Both the position numbers and the translations under genes were made by a program. The notes beneath the pieces are model-generated. The model did no database searches. It worked only from the letters and a program-made list of their open reading frames with translations, and had not been told where the DNA came from. Shown here piece by piece: positions 25,440 to 34,344 of a stretch of 49,331 bases of DNA (position 1 is the stretch's first letter; every line of letters starts with the position of its first letter). The stretch is from Methanolobus bombayensis (GTDB lineage: Archaea; Halobacteriota; Methanosarcinia; Methanosarcinales; Methanosarcinaceae): NCBI RefSeq assembly GCF_017873415.1, contig NZ_JAGGKD010000015.1, positions 1 through 49,331 of the forward strand, written 5' to 3'.

Positions 25440-25971
25440 TAACCCACACCACAATGTATGATTTAGTAGATTTTTTTGATAGTAATGCAAGAGCTTTAAT
25501 CACTTATTTATTTTATCGATGATCATTTTCTTAATTTGGCAATCTTTATTTCAAGTGGATATCTTCATACCCTCGAAAATGGTGCACAAAAAAAAGTTTC
25601 TTTTTATCAGGTTTTAGATTACTTTTTGCGCTCTCGAAACGACCAAATTACTCTAGAAGAAGACTTGGCCAAATACTTTTTTGAAACCTATGCTAAGGGT
25701 GGTAGAATATTAATGAAAGTATCTTTTGCTTTTCCTATATGCGCTTGTTTTTGAAGAATAGTTTAGTGCAGTTCTCATGGGCTGTGCCAAGGATCACTTT
25801 TGATTTCCAGTGCATGATATAACTCCAAAGAAAAAATTCAGTTAGTACTGTTTGTTCTTGAATGCATCGGAAGCTTACACAGCCTTCTAGAACTTTGGTG
25901 GTTAGCTACCACGTGTTTGGGTTTTCTACCTCTACATCTCAGTATTTTAGTTATTGACTATTGTTCTTGCC
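25440..25971. other. Intergenic with one doubtful small frame (25536-25754, +)
   Basis: A TTG-started frame of 72 codons (SGYLHTLENGAQKKVSFYQ..., LRSRNDQITLEEDLAKYFFE) looks protein-like for its first 55 residues and then loses character. I see no ribosome-binding site and do not recognise it, so it may be the 5' scrap of a broken gene. From 25755 to 25971 I see nothing beyond AT-rich sequence. Confidence 0.3.
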
Positions 25972-27192
25972 TTACAGTCTCATTGACTCAATTGCTTTTT
26001 GGAATTTCTCCAGTTCACCCTTCATGGATTCTAATTCGTATTTTTCTGTTTTGAAATGCTCCTTTGCTGCCCTTTCGGTTTCGTATTTTCCCCTCAGTTC
26101 CTGGAACTCTGGGCTGCTTGCCACATCAACTTCCTTAGAAATTGTCAAGAAGGGAACATATCTGGCGTATATCTTTTTTAGCTTTTCCGGATCTCCTTCA
26201 TAGTAATGAGATTTTGAACCTGAAAGCTTGTGTCCCATCATGTATTCTATCAAATCTCCATCCATTCCTTCATTCTTCAACTGTGTATTGAAAAATTTTC
26301 TCATATTGTGAGACCTTAATAAATTGTACATGCCAGCTTCTGTTGTAGTTCCCAAATCTTCATTTAGCCTCTTATATGCTTGGATAATATTGGCCTTCGT
26401 TAACCTGCGTTGATTTTCATCTCGTGTAAGAAGATATTCTTTATTGACCTTAGTCCTGAGAAACAAGTAGCTATCATTTGTAACTTTTCGCTTCTCGTAT
26501 TCCATCTGGTTGCATTCTTCACTTCCTGCAGGTGGTCTGTTTCTCCATTCCAAATAACTTAGAATAGCATTGCTCGCCTCTGGCGAAATGAAAGTTATGA
26601 AGTCAGTTCCAACTTTCTGCCTTCTCATATCAAAGGTCGTTATTCCTGTTTCAGAATCATAGCCTTCTTTGAATTGTTCAACAGTCAAACTTGCAATTTC
26701 ATTTGCTGCCATTCCAGAACTGATACCCGTTAGCAGTACCGCTTTGTCGCGAATACTTGCTATATTCAACGCTTTTTGGATAAGTTCCTTGTCTGGACGT
26801 TTCAGGTTTTCTTTCTGTGCCTTGTTTGTCCTGTTTGAATTACGTGGTTGTTTTGGTGTTTCAATGTAGAAGTAACTATAAAATGTCAAGATTTTACCAA
26901 CATATAGAGAAACAGAACTTTGTGTCAATGGCTTACCTGTGCACGAACGTACTTGTTTTTGCAGATACTTCCTAAAACCCGGAATCTGTATAAATATTGC
27001 ACGGTCTGTCATCAACTTACCACTTTTAATGTCAGTGTTAGCTTGTTCTATCATCTGACTTGGACTCATTCCCGTATAATTGCAGTAGTGTAGCAGAGCA
27101 GTCAAATATCCTTGCCATGTACTTGGTGAAGGATTTACCGAAGCGAATAATTTTTCAACTATTATGTCTTGTTTAAGTTCAGACAAATTCAT
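25972..27192 (-). CDS. Tyrosine recombinase/integrase (copy 2), lacking Arg I
   Basis: This 406-aa paralogue of the gene at 19344-20579 has the same architecture: DNA-binding N-domain, catalytic domain and C-terminal coiled coil. His295-x-x-Arg298, His321 and Tyr330 (SHYY) are present, and SSGMAANE again has Ala162 in place of the first catalytic arginine. Long identical blocks (PKQP.NSNRTNKAQK, NMRKFFNTQLKNEGMDGDLIEYMMGHKL) show recent common origin, while the N-terminus and C-terminal tail differ. The ATG start is preceded by GGAATAAAA. It marks the right border of the accessory island next to core genes. No tRNA gene or direct repeat that would serve as an attachment site is visible nearby. 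Confidence 0.87.
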   Translation of the reverse strand: MNLSELKQDIIVEKLFASVNPSPSTWQGYLTALLHYCNYTGMSPSQMIEQANTDIKSGKLMTDRAIFIQIPGFRKYLQKQVRSCTGKPLTQSSVSLYVGKILTFYSYFYIETPKQPRNSNRTNKAQKENLKRPDKELIQKALNIASIRDKAVLLTGISSGMAANEIASLTVEQFKEGYDSETGITTFDMRRQKVGTDFITFISPEASNAILSYLEWRNRPPAGSEECNQMEYEKRKVTNDSYLFLRTKVNKEYLLTRDENQRRLTKANIIQAYKRLNEDLGTTTEAGMYNLLRSHNMRKFFNTQLKNEGMDGDLIEYMMGHKLSGSKSHYYEGDPEKLKKIYARYVPFLTISKEVDVASSPEFQELRGKYETERAAKEHFKTEKYELESMKGELEKFQKAIESMRL

Positions 27193-27234
27193 TTTTATTC
27201 CTTACCTGCAGATTTACAAAAATCTACAATAAGG

Positions 27235-27426
27235 TTAATGTTCTTTTAAAAAGGCATAAGTTATCAAAGCCACTATGATCGCACCTGCAAAAATGGTTAT
27301 TAGAGCTGTGTTATTTGGAAGATATGTATAGGCAATAATTGCCAGAAGTGTTCCCAGGGCCACAGCAACAGGTATAAGCAAAGAATTTTGCTTTAGTGTC
27401 TTTTCTTCTATTTCTAATTTATCCAT
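27235..27426 (-). CDS. Small two-helix membrane protein (63 aa)
   Basis: I do not recognise the family. A short charged N-terminus (MDKLEIEEKTLKQN) is followed by two hydrophobic segments, SLLIPVAVALGTLLAIIAYTY and ALITIFAGAIIVALITYAFL, separated by LPNNT, and the protein ends KEH. This is a hairpin membrane protein with probably cytoplasmic ends. It lies just upstream of recombinase copy 2 on the same strand, 42 bases apart, but is more likely the first core gene right of the island. Confidence 0.5.
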   Translation of the reverse strand: MDKLEIEEKTLKQNSLLIPVAVALGTLLAIIAYTYLPNNTALITIFAGAIIVALITYAFLKEH

Positions 27427-27588
27427 TTTAATGTCTCTGGATGTTTTGCTATCTTTGGTAATATATATTTATTTATTTATATGTTCAGGCAGAGTATATA
27501 TACCTTATCCATCTTTATTCTTTTGTTTGAAGAATTCATCTTTATTTATGGCTTAAAACACCTGAATAGTACAAATTTAAAACTATTT

Positions 27589-28056
27589 TTACTGGAAAAA
27601 CATAAGTGTGCCTGCCGTAAGATATGCAAGAGCTGTATATCTCGCTGCCTTGCCTGTGAACACAAAAAAAGAAAAAATCCTGAAATCAAGCTTCAAAATT
27701 CCTCCGGTTGCAGTAATTGCATCACCAATTACCGGAACCCAGGTAAAAAGTAGCATAAATGAACCATATCTGGCAAACAATCTGTCTGTTTTTTTCAATT
27801 GTTCATCAGAAATAGAAAAAAACCTTTCAATAATATCCTTTCTCCCTTTAAGTCCTACATAATATGTAGTGCATGCTCCCATGTAATTTCCAATTGAAGC
27901 AACCATGATAACCGGAAGTACATTAAATCCTTCACTGATAAGCAACACCACATAAGCTTCAGATCCAAGTGGAAGGATTGTGGATGCAAGAAAACTTGCA
28001 ATGAACAGTCCTGTAAGGGCATGTTCTTCTATTAATGTGGTTAAAAAATCGATTAT
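27589..28056 (-). CDS. YqaA/DedA-family membrane protein with a non-canonical start
   Basis: The full protein is about 155 aa: IIDFLTTLIEEHALTGLFIASFLASTILPLGSEAYVV, GNYMGACTTYYVGLKGRKD, then FARYGSFMLLFTWVPVIGDAITATGGIL and a last membrane helix. This is the SNARE-associated/DedA YqaA subgroup. The frame is open up to a TAG at 28066-28068, but no ATG, GTG or TTG occurs before the GTG at 27951, which would cut off the first membrane helix. A good AGGAG (plus-strand 28063-28067) points to ATA at 28056 (six-base spacing) or ATC at 28053 as the start. Either a rare AUA/AUC start is used or the start codon has mutated. The function of the family in methanogens is unknown. Confidence 0.7.
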   Translation of the reverse strand: MIDFLTTLIEEHALTGLFIASFLASTILPLGSEAYVVLLISEGFNVLPVIMVASIGNYMGACTTYYVGLKGRKDIIERFFSISDEQLKKTDRLFARYGSFMLLFTWVPVIGDAITATGGILKLDFRIFSFFVFTGKAARYTALAYLTAGTLMFFQ

Positions 28057-28254
28057 TTCCAGCTCCTATTGTCTAACTTTATAATGGCTTCCTGCAAAAA
28101 AACTCACACGATATTTATATATTACTAGATGTATACTGATTAATGCAACATTTGCTCACTAACTGTAAAAATTAATGACATATAATCATAACTGTATTTC
28201 GCAGAATTGAAATTAGTCAATTGATCACAGTTTGTCTGCTCAGGGTTATTAAAA

Positions 28255-30552
28255 ATGGACGAAAAAATCGGATATAATATACTGGTTGTTGATGACGATC
28301 CACTAAATGTCAGGCTTTTAGAAACATTTCTGTCCAAACAATATACTGTATATGGGGCGTATAGTGGAGAAGAAGCCCTTGATATTTTAGGATCCAGGGC
28401 CATTGACCTTGTGATGCTTGACATAATGATGCCCGGGATGGATGGATATGAGGTATGTAGGAGGATAAAAGCTGATGAATCCACAAATTTCATTCCTGTG
28501 ATCATTATTACTGCTCTTTCTTCAAAAGATGACAGAATACGAGGCATTGATGCAGGTGCAGATGAATTCCTTGTAAAACCAATTGACAGGGTAGAGGTTC
28601 TGACACGTGTGCGTACTCTCCTGAAAAATAAACATCTCTATGATGAACTTAAATGTGAAAAAGACAGGGTCCAGACATATCTTGACATTGCAGGATGCAT
28701 AATCGTTGCTTTGGAAAATGATGGTACGGTAAAAATTGCAAACAAAAAATGCTGTCAATTACTGGACTATAATGAACATGAACTAATAGGTAGAAACTGG
28801 ATGGATCTTGTTATTCCTGATGATGAAAAGGATGATGTATTTCAGGTATTTGAAAGTATATGCAATGGTAACCTGGAAGACTCAAGAATAAACGAGAATT
28901 GTATCCTGACAAAGAATAAAGAAAAGAGAATAATACGCTGGAACAATTCCTATATCAGGGATTCTGAGGGTAATATAAAAACTATAATCAGTTCAGGTTC
29001 TGATGTTACTGAGGAACGTCTGGCGACCATGAAACTCCAGGCTTCTGAAAGTAAATTCAGGATCCTTTTTGAAAATGCCGCCGATGCTATCTTGATCTTT
29101 GATTTTGATTGTAATGTCATTGATGCTAATTCAGTAGCTTCAGATCTATTGGATTACTCTATGGATGAGCTTCTGGGATTGTCCAGAGATGATCTCGTAG
29201 CTCCGGAGTTTCATGGTGTGTGCAATGAAAGAGTTGCAGATATAATGGAAAACAAATCCAACAGGTTTGAGATCACTTATATGAAAAAGGATGGCAGTTA
29301 TGTTCCTGTAGAGATGGGCGTAAGGGTCATAGAATATGATGGAAAACCTGCTCTTCTGAGTAATGTGAGGGACATAAGTGAAAGAAAACTTGCCGAGAAG
29401 GAACTCAGAGAAAGTGAGCATAAATTCCGTCTTCTGGCTGAAAATGCAAATGATGTTATATGGACCATGACTAAAGATGGTAAATTCACATACAACAGTC
29501 CTTCAGTTTTCAAACTCCGTGGTTATACTCCCGAAGAGGCCTCAAATCAAACTTTTGAAGAGATATTTCCTCCTGAACATATAGAAACCCTGAAAAATGC
29601 AATGAAGAGTTTCCATAATAAACTTGAGGAAGGAGAAGGAAACTACTCTGAAACTTTTGAGATCGAGCAGTATCACAAAGATGGTTCGAGAATATGGACC
29701 GAATCCATTGCAAATCCTGTTTTTGATGAGGATGGTAACTTCCAGTTCTTCCTTGGTGTTACACGTGATATTTCCGAACGCAAAAAAGCAGAGGAAGAGA
29801 TCAAAAGGTATACAGAGGAACTGGCAATGATGAATGAGGAACTTGAATCCCTTGACAGGATGAAAGATGAATTCATATCCAACCTGAGCCATGAGCTTAA
29901 AACACCTCTGATATCCATAAAAGGTTATAGCGAACTGGTTTATGATGAGGTTCTGGGGCCGCTTAATTCTAAACAGAAAGGGGCAATGAAAACTGTTCTT
30001 GATAAATATGATCACTTGAGTTTCCTCATGGATTCGCTTATCTACATGAGTATAGTCAAGTCAGGAAAAGTAAAATACCGACTAGATCCCATCAGAATAG
30101 AGGATACTCTAACAAAAGTAGTGGATTATTTCTCTTTCAAATCTGAGGAGAAGGATCTTATCATTGTATTTGATTTCCAGGAGCAACTTCCTTTGATGAA
30201 AGGAGATGTTGAATATCTTCCATATCTTTTCAGGTCAATTATAGATAATGCTGTAAAGTTCAGTTCAAATGGTTCGGAAATACTGATACGTGCATTTGAA
30301 AACAAAGGAAATATACACGTAACGGTGACTGACTATGGAATTGGAATACCAGAACATGAAATTGATAATATATTCCAGCGTTTTTACCAGATAGACAGTT
30401 CCAAGTCCAGAAAATATGGTGGTAGCGGAATGGGTCTGTATGTGTGCAAAACCATAGCTGATATACACAATGGTGAGATATGGGTGGAAAGCAATGAGGG
30501 TTCAGGTACTACTGTTCATGTGACTTTTCCTGCTTTTTGCAGATCAAAGTAG
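28255..30552 (+). CDS. Hybrid histidine kinase: REC-PAS-PAS-PAS-HisKA-HATPase
   Basis: The protein is 765 aa. The N-terminal receiver has acidic pocket Asp13-Asp15, phospho-acceptor Asp56 (MLDIMMPG), Thr86 and Lys108 (VKP). Three PAS domains follow at about 137-255, 264-378 and 388-510, the last two ending DISERK. The H-box SHELKTP has His546; the N box has Asn665, G1 is DYGIGI (693-698) and G2 is GGSGMGL (722-728). There are no membrane segments. The receiver-first layout is common in methanogens and suggests that another kinase controls it. The ATG start is clear. No output regulator is adjacent. The signal is unknown. Confidence 0.93.
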   Translation: MDEKIGYNILVVDDDPLNVRLLETFLSKQYTVYGAYSGEEALDILGSRAIDLVMLDIMMPGMDGYEVCRRIKADESTNFIPVIIITALSSKDDRIRGIDAGADEFLVKPIDRVEVLTRVRTLLKNKHLYDELKCEKDRVQTYLDIAGCIIVALENDGTVKIANKKCCQLLDYNEHELIGRNWMDLVIPDDEKDDVFQVFESICNGNLEDSRINENCILTKNKEKRIIRWNNSYIRDSEGNIKTIISSGSDVTEERLATMKLQASESKFRILFENAADAILIFDFDCNVIDANSVASDLLDYSMDELLGLSRDDLVAPEFHGVCNERVADIMENKSNRFEITYMKKDGSYVPVEMGVRVIEYDGKPALLSNVRDISERKLAEKELRESEHKFRLLAENANDVIWTMTKDGKFTYNSPSVFKLRGYTPEEASNQTFEEIFPPEHIETLKNAMKSFHNKLEEGEGNYSETFEIEQYHKDGSRIWTESIANPVFDEDGNFQFFLGVTRDISERKKAEEEIKRYTEELAMMNEELESLDRMKDEFISNLSHELKTPLISIKGYSELVYDEVLGPLNSKQKGAMKTVLDKYDHLSFLMDSLIYMSIVKSGKVKYRLDPIRIEDTLTKVVDYFSFKSEEKDLIIVFDFQEQLPLMKGDVEYLPYLFRSIIDNAVKFSSNGSEILIRAFENKGNIHVTVTDYGIGIPEHEIDNIFQRFYQIDSSKSRKYGGSGMGLYVCKTIADIHNGEIWVESNEGSGTTVHVTFPAFCRSK

Positions 30553-30634
30553 TCTTAAGTCTTAATCTCCGGTAATTTAATCTCAATGACCGGGTTACAA
30601 AGCATTTTATATCCTGAGGTTTCTCTTTGTTCTG

Positions 30635-31246
30635 ATGTATGCTGAAGATGTAGTTGCACGCCTGTGGGAATTGTATCCAGGCGGATATTTTCACATTAAT
30701 AAAGATCCTTTCTATCTTTTGATATCTACCGTGCTGTCCCAGCGAACCAGGGATGAGGTGACAATCCCGACAACTCAGAAACTTTTCAGTGTATTTGGCA
30801 CGGTTGAGGAAATGGCAGAAGCGGATGTGGAGAAGATTCAGGAACTTATCAGGAATGTGGGTTTCTACAGGGTAAAAGCCCAGCGTATCATTGATATTTC
30901 TCGCATTATTTTGCAGGATTATGATGGAGTTGTTCCTGACAGCATGGATGACCTTCTCAAACTTCCGGGAGTTGGAAGGAAGACTGCAAACTGCGTGCTT
31001 GGTTATGGATTTGAGCAGGATGTTATAGCAGTTGACACTCACGTACACAGGATATCCAATCGTATGGGTCTTGTAGAAACATCAGACCCGGATGAAACCG
31101 AAAAAGAGCTTGAAAAAGTTCTCTCAAAAGAGGACTGGAAGAATATAAACGGACTTATGGTACTGTTCGGTCAGAACGTATGCAGGCCGGTTGGTCCGAA
31201 GTGTGATGAGTGTATCATGGATGATATTTGCCCGAAGCTTATTTGA
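30635..31246 (+). CDS. nth: Endonuclease III
   Basis: The protein is 203 aa, the normal length. It contains the helix-hairpin-helix LPGVGRKTANCVL with the catalytic Lys, VDTHVHRISNRM with the catalytic Asp, and a C-terminal [4Fe-4S] loop C-x6-C-x2-C-x5-C (CRPVGPKCDECIMDDIC). It removes oxidised pyrimidines from DNA as a bifunctional glycosylase/AP lyase. It is transcribed alone, 82 bases after the hybrid kinase, with TATA-like sequence (CATTTTATATCC) just upstream. Confidence 0.95.
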   Translation: MYAEDVVARLWELYPGGYFHINKDPFYLLISTVLSQRTRDEVTIPTTQKLFSVFGTVEEMAEADVEKIQELIRNVGFYRVKAQRIIDISRIILQDYDGVVPDSMDDLLKLPGVGRKTANCVLGYGFEQDVIAVDTHVHRISNRMGLVETSDPDETEKELEKVLSKEDWKNINGLMVLFGQNVCRPVGPKCDECIMDDICPKLI

Positions 31247-31342
31247 GTAATTTTTGACATTTTTGGTAAAACCCGAGTTTCAACAAACTATTTATTGATA
31301 TATTCTATATAAAGCAGAAATCTCGCGTATCTGGCCATAACT

Positions 31343-31371
31343 CTAATATATAAAGTGCTGGTTTTGCACGA
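31343..31371 (+). promoter_or_regulatory. Promoter of fae-hps with a small dyad
   Basis: The TATA-like AATATATAAA (31345-31354) is followed by a GTGC-tggtttt-GCAC inverted repeat (31355-31369). Transcription would start near 31378, leaving a leader of about 110 bases before the coding start. The leader may carry control elements, which I could not identify. Confidence 0.4.
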
Positions 31372-31490
31372 GAACTGATAAATTTCATAGTTGCAAATAG
31401 TATAATAACTAATGAACTGGTTATAACGCAACTACAACTACAGATGCGCTATTTATCCAGTATAAGTCTAATACAAATCGAGTGAGAATC

Positions 31491-32669
31491 ATGTTATTAA
31501 TCGGAGAAGCATTAATCGGCGAGGAACCAGAACTCGCACACGTTGACCTTATGATCGGAAACAAAGACGGTCCTGTGGGTCAGGCATTCGCAAATGGTTT
31601 AACACAGCTTTCAGCAGGCCATACACCTCTGCTTTCAGTTGTCCGTCCAAACCTTCCAACAAAACCTGCAACACTTATTGTACCTAAAGTAACTGTAAAG
31701 AACATGGGTCAGGCAGCTCAGATCTTTGGTCCTGCACAGGCAGCTGTTGCAAAGGCTGTTGCAGATGCTCTTGAAGAGGGAGCATTCGGTGACCTTGATG
31801 TTGAAGATCTTGTAGTTGTTGCAAGTGTTTTCATCCATCCTGAAGCAAAGGACTACAACAGGATCTACAGATACAACTACGGAGCTACAAAATTGGCAGT
31901 TAAGCGCGCAGTAGATGGCTTCCCTGACATTGACACAGTACTCAAGGAGAAGGACAGAATGGGACACGCGATCATGGGATTCAAGGTTGCAAGGCTCTGG
32001 AACCCACCATACCTTCAGGTTGCACTTGACAATCCAAACCTTCCTGTCATCCAGAACATTGTCAGCCAGATTCCAAAGAGCGATCACGTTATCCTTGAAG
32101 CTGGTACACCTCTCATCAAGCGCTATGGTGTTGACGTTATCACCAAGCTCAGAGAGATCCGTCCTGACGCATTCATAGTTGCTGACCTTAAGACCCTTGA
32201 CACAGGAAACCTCGAGGCTCGTATGGTAGCAGATGCAACAGCAGATGCAATTGTTGTCTCAGCTCTTGCACCAGTAGCAACTCTTAACAAGGCAATTGAG
32301 GAAGCTCATAAGACCGGTATCTATGCTATCATGGACACACTCAACTGTGATGACCCAGTAGCAGTACTCAAGCAGCTCGACGTACTTCCGGATGTTGTTG
32401 AACTCCACCGTGGAATCGACATAGAGGAAACAGAGCACGCATGGGGTAACATCGACGAGATCAAGGCACTCTCACCAAAGATCCTGGTGGCAGTAGCTGG
32501 TGGTGTACGTATCAACACAATGCCACAGGCACTTAAGGCAGGCGCAGATGTCCTTGTAGTTGGAAGAGCAATCACCAACGCAAAGGATGTAAGGCAGGTC
32601 GCAGAGAAATTCATTGAAGGTCTTAACAACCCTGAGATCGATCAGTTCAGAGTTATGACTGACTTCTAA
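31491..32669 (+). CDS. fae-hps: Bifunctional formaldehyde-activating enzyme / 3-hexulose-6-phosphate synthase
   Basis: The protein is 392 aa. Residues 1-165 are Fae ([23 protein letters not shown], with the active-site His17), which condenses formaldehyde with tetrahydromethanopterin. Residues about 170-392 are Hps/orotidine-decarboxylase fold ([35 protein letters not shown]), which makes or cleaves hexulose-6-phosphate. In methanogens lacking the oxidative pentose pathway this supplies ribulose-5-phosphate and handles the released formaldehyde. I chose ATG 31491 because the family begins exactly there; a GTG nine bases upstream is less likely. Codon use is visibly richer in C-ending codons than the island genes, as expected of a highly expressed gene. 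Confidence 0.96.
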   Translation: MLLIGEALIGEEPELAHVDLMIGNKDGPVGQAFANGLTQLSAGHTPLLSVVRPNLPTKPATLIVPKVTVKNMGQAAQIFGPAQAAVAKAVADALEEGAFGDLDVEDLVVVASVFIHPEAKDYNRIYRYNYGATKLAVKRAVDGFPDIDTVLKEKDRMGHAIMGFKVARLWNPPYLQVALDNPNLPVIQNIVSQIPKSDHVILEAGTPLIKRYGVDVITKLREIRPDAFIVADLKTLDTGNLEARMVADATADAIVVSALAPVATLNKAIEEAHKTGIYAIMDTLNCDDPVAVLKQLDVLPDVVELHRGIDIEETEHAWGNIDEIKALSPKILVAVAGGVRINTMPQALKAGADVLVVGRAITNAKDVRQVAEKFIEGLNNPEIDQFRVMTDF

Positions 32670-32780
32670 GCGTGTGGAATTTCCACACCTTTTTCTTCTT
32701 TTTTCCTATCTGTTTTTTTGATTTGCAGATATTCTAATATATGCAGAGAACATATTCTCAGTTATAATGCAGGTGTAATA

Positions 32781-33032
32781 ATGCTTATTGAATACATTCA
32801 CGCAGCTCTTGAGAATGCCAGGTATGAGATTATAGAGGATGATGAACCATATTATGGTGAAGTACCTGAACTCGAAGGTGTCTGGGCCACAGGCAGTACT
32901 CTTGAAGTATGCAGAAAAAATCTCGAAGAGGTCATTGATGAATGGATTGTCTTCAGACTAAGAAAAGGATTAGCTCTTCCACCAATAGGTAGTCACACCA
33001 TAGAAGACTCAGGGGAAGTTGCAGTTGCCTAA
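32781..33032 (+). CDS. hicB: HicB-family antitoxin
   Basis: This 83-aa protein has the HicB pattern: YEIIEDDEPYYGEVPELEGVWATGSTLEVCRKNLEEVIDEWI, a partial RNase H-like fold. The start ATG 32781 has AGGTG five bases upstream; an earlier in-frame ATG (32718) lacks such a site. It precedes and overlaps hicA by a few codons, so the pair is coupled. HicB binds and blocks HicA and often represses the operon, but no DNA-binding tail is obvious here. Confidence 0.85.
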   Translation: MLIEYIHAALENARYEIIEDDEPYYGEVPELEGVWATGSTLEVCRKNLEEVIDEWIVFRLRKGLALPPIGSHTIEDSGEVAVA

Positions 33033-33243
33033 GCTCGTTCCCGTTACACGAAGAACACTTGTAAAGCGATTAAAAGAATTCGGCTTTGAAGGTCCATTCT
33101 CCGGTGGGAAGCATTCATTCATGAGCAAGGGTGAACTTGTCCTGACAATCCCAAACCCTCATAAGGGTAGAATAAGTGTTGCATTGCTGCAAAGAATCCT
33201 CAAACAGGCTAAGATATCCAGAGAAGAATGGCTTGGTGAATGA
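33025..33243 (+). CDS. hicA: HicA-family mRNA interferase toxin
   Basis: This protein of about 72 aa has a dsRBD-like fold, PKLVPVTRRTLVKRLKEFGFE, with the catalytic histidine in GGKHSFM and the ending TIPNPHKGRISVALLQRILKQAKIS. HicA cleaves mRNA. I place the start at TTG 33025 because the family begins MPKL; a TTG at 33019 is also open. AGGGG at 33011 serves as ribosome-binding site. Order is antitoxin then toxin. It sits between fae-hps and tpiA. Confidence 0.87.
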   Translation: MPKLVPVTRRTLVKRLKEFGFEGPFSGGKHSFMSKGELVLTIPNPHKGRISVALLQRILKQAKISREEWLGE

Positions 33244-33414
33244 TTTAAGAACCAACGCAACGTTCCGTTGCATGTGGCACTGAACAAGAATCATGATATC
33301 AGGGTTCTGAATTATTTTTCAATGCTGTTGAATACCTGACCTTCCTTTTTTCACAGTTACCTTTATACTCTTTCTCACCTTAATACTGGTAAATTCGTAT
33401 TGGAGAGATTTAAT

Positions 33415-34083
33415 TTGAGTTCTACACTAATTGTCCTGAACCTCAAAACATACCTTGAGGGTACAGGTGAAGGCGCCGTAAAGGTTGCACAGGCATGTAA
33501 AGAAGTTGCAGATGAATGCGGAATTGAAATTGGTGTTGCACCACAGTTCTGTGACATTTACCGTGTTGCATCACAGGTTGACCTGCCGGTCTATGCACAG
33601 AGTCTTGACCCGGTTGGAGCAGGCAGCTTTACAGGACACGCATTCGTCCAGTCGATCAAGGACGCAGGCGCAGTTGGAACCCTTATCAACCACTCCGAAT
33701 GCCGTCTCACACTCGCAAACATCGATGCGTCTATCACAACTGCAAAGGATGCAGGTCTTAAGACAATAGTCTGTACAAACAACGTTGCAACATCAGCCGC
33801 TGCAGCAGCACTCGGACCTGACTACGTTGCAGTCGAGCCACCTGAGCTAATCGGTTCCGGCATCCCTGTATCAAAAGCAGACCCCGAGGTCGTCACAGGT
33901 TCAGTTGAAGCAGTAAAGAGGATCAACCCTGCAGTACAGGTACTCTGCGGCGCAGGTATCTCAAAAGGCGAAGATCTTGCAGCAGCTCTGGAACTTGGTT
34001 CAGTTGGCGTTCTGCTGGCATCGGGAATTGTGAAGGCTGCTGATCCTAAGGCAGCACTTGAAGACCTTGTTAGCAAGGTCTAA
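33415..34083 (+). CDS. tpiA: Triosephosphate isomerase (archaeal type)
   Basis: The protein is 222 aa, the shorter archaeal length. It shows NLKTY (catalytic Lys), NHSECR (catalytic His), VEPPELIGSG (catalytic Glu and flexible loop 6), and GAGIS/GVLLASGIV phosphate-binding loops. It interconverts dihydroxyacetone phosphate and glyceraldehyde-3-phosphate in the cytoplasm. The start is TTG 33415 behind GGAGAG at seven-base spacing; a TTG at 33400 would add five residues and place that site inside the gene. A TATA-like CTTTATAC lies at 33361-33368. Confidence 0.95.
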   Translation: MSSTLIVLNLKTYLEGTGEGAVKVAQACKEVADECGIEIGVAPQFCDIYRVASQVDLPVYAQSLDPVGAGSFTGHAFVQSIKDAGAVGTLINHSECRLTLANIDASITTAKDAGLKTIVCTNNVATSAAAAALGPDYVAVEPPELIGSGIPVSKADPEVVTGSVEAVKRINPAVQVLCGAGISKGEDLAAALELGSVGVLLASGIVKAADPKAALEDLVSKV

Positions 34084-34344
34084 TTATTCTTTAGTTCCAG
34101 TATCATTGCTTCTACATATCTACTTTTCATTCTATTTTTTGGATAACTATGTATGGCTTTTTGTTTTGAACATAGTGCCATAGTAAATAGAAAGTAATTA
34201 TTCCTCAGGGTCCAAATTACTATGCTTAATTATGATGCATACTACTAATAGTTTGAAGATTGGGCCATAATACTTATTAATTTTATATTCGTTGCACTAT
34301 TCCCACACTGTAACTATGTGTGTGAGGAGTTCAAAGGAATAGTT

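Noticed and set aside
19344-27192. Composite transposon bounded by insertion sequences
   Set aside because: The flanking genes are tyrosine recombinases in direct orientation with no terminal inverted repeats or target duplications that I can see.
30509-31048. 179-codon minus-strand frame over nth
   Set aside because: It is antisense to endonuclease III with all its motifs; no family likeness or ribosome-binding site.
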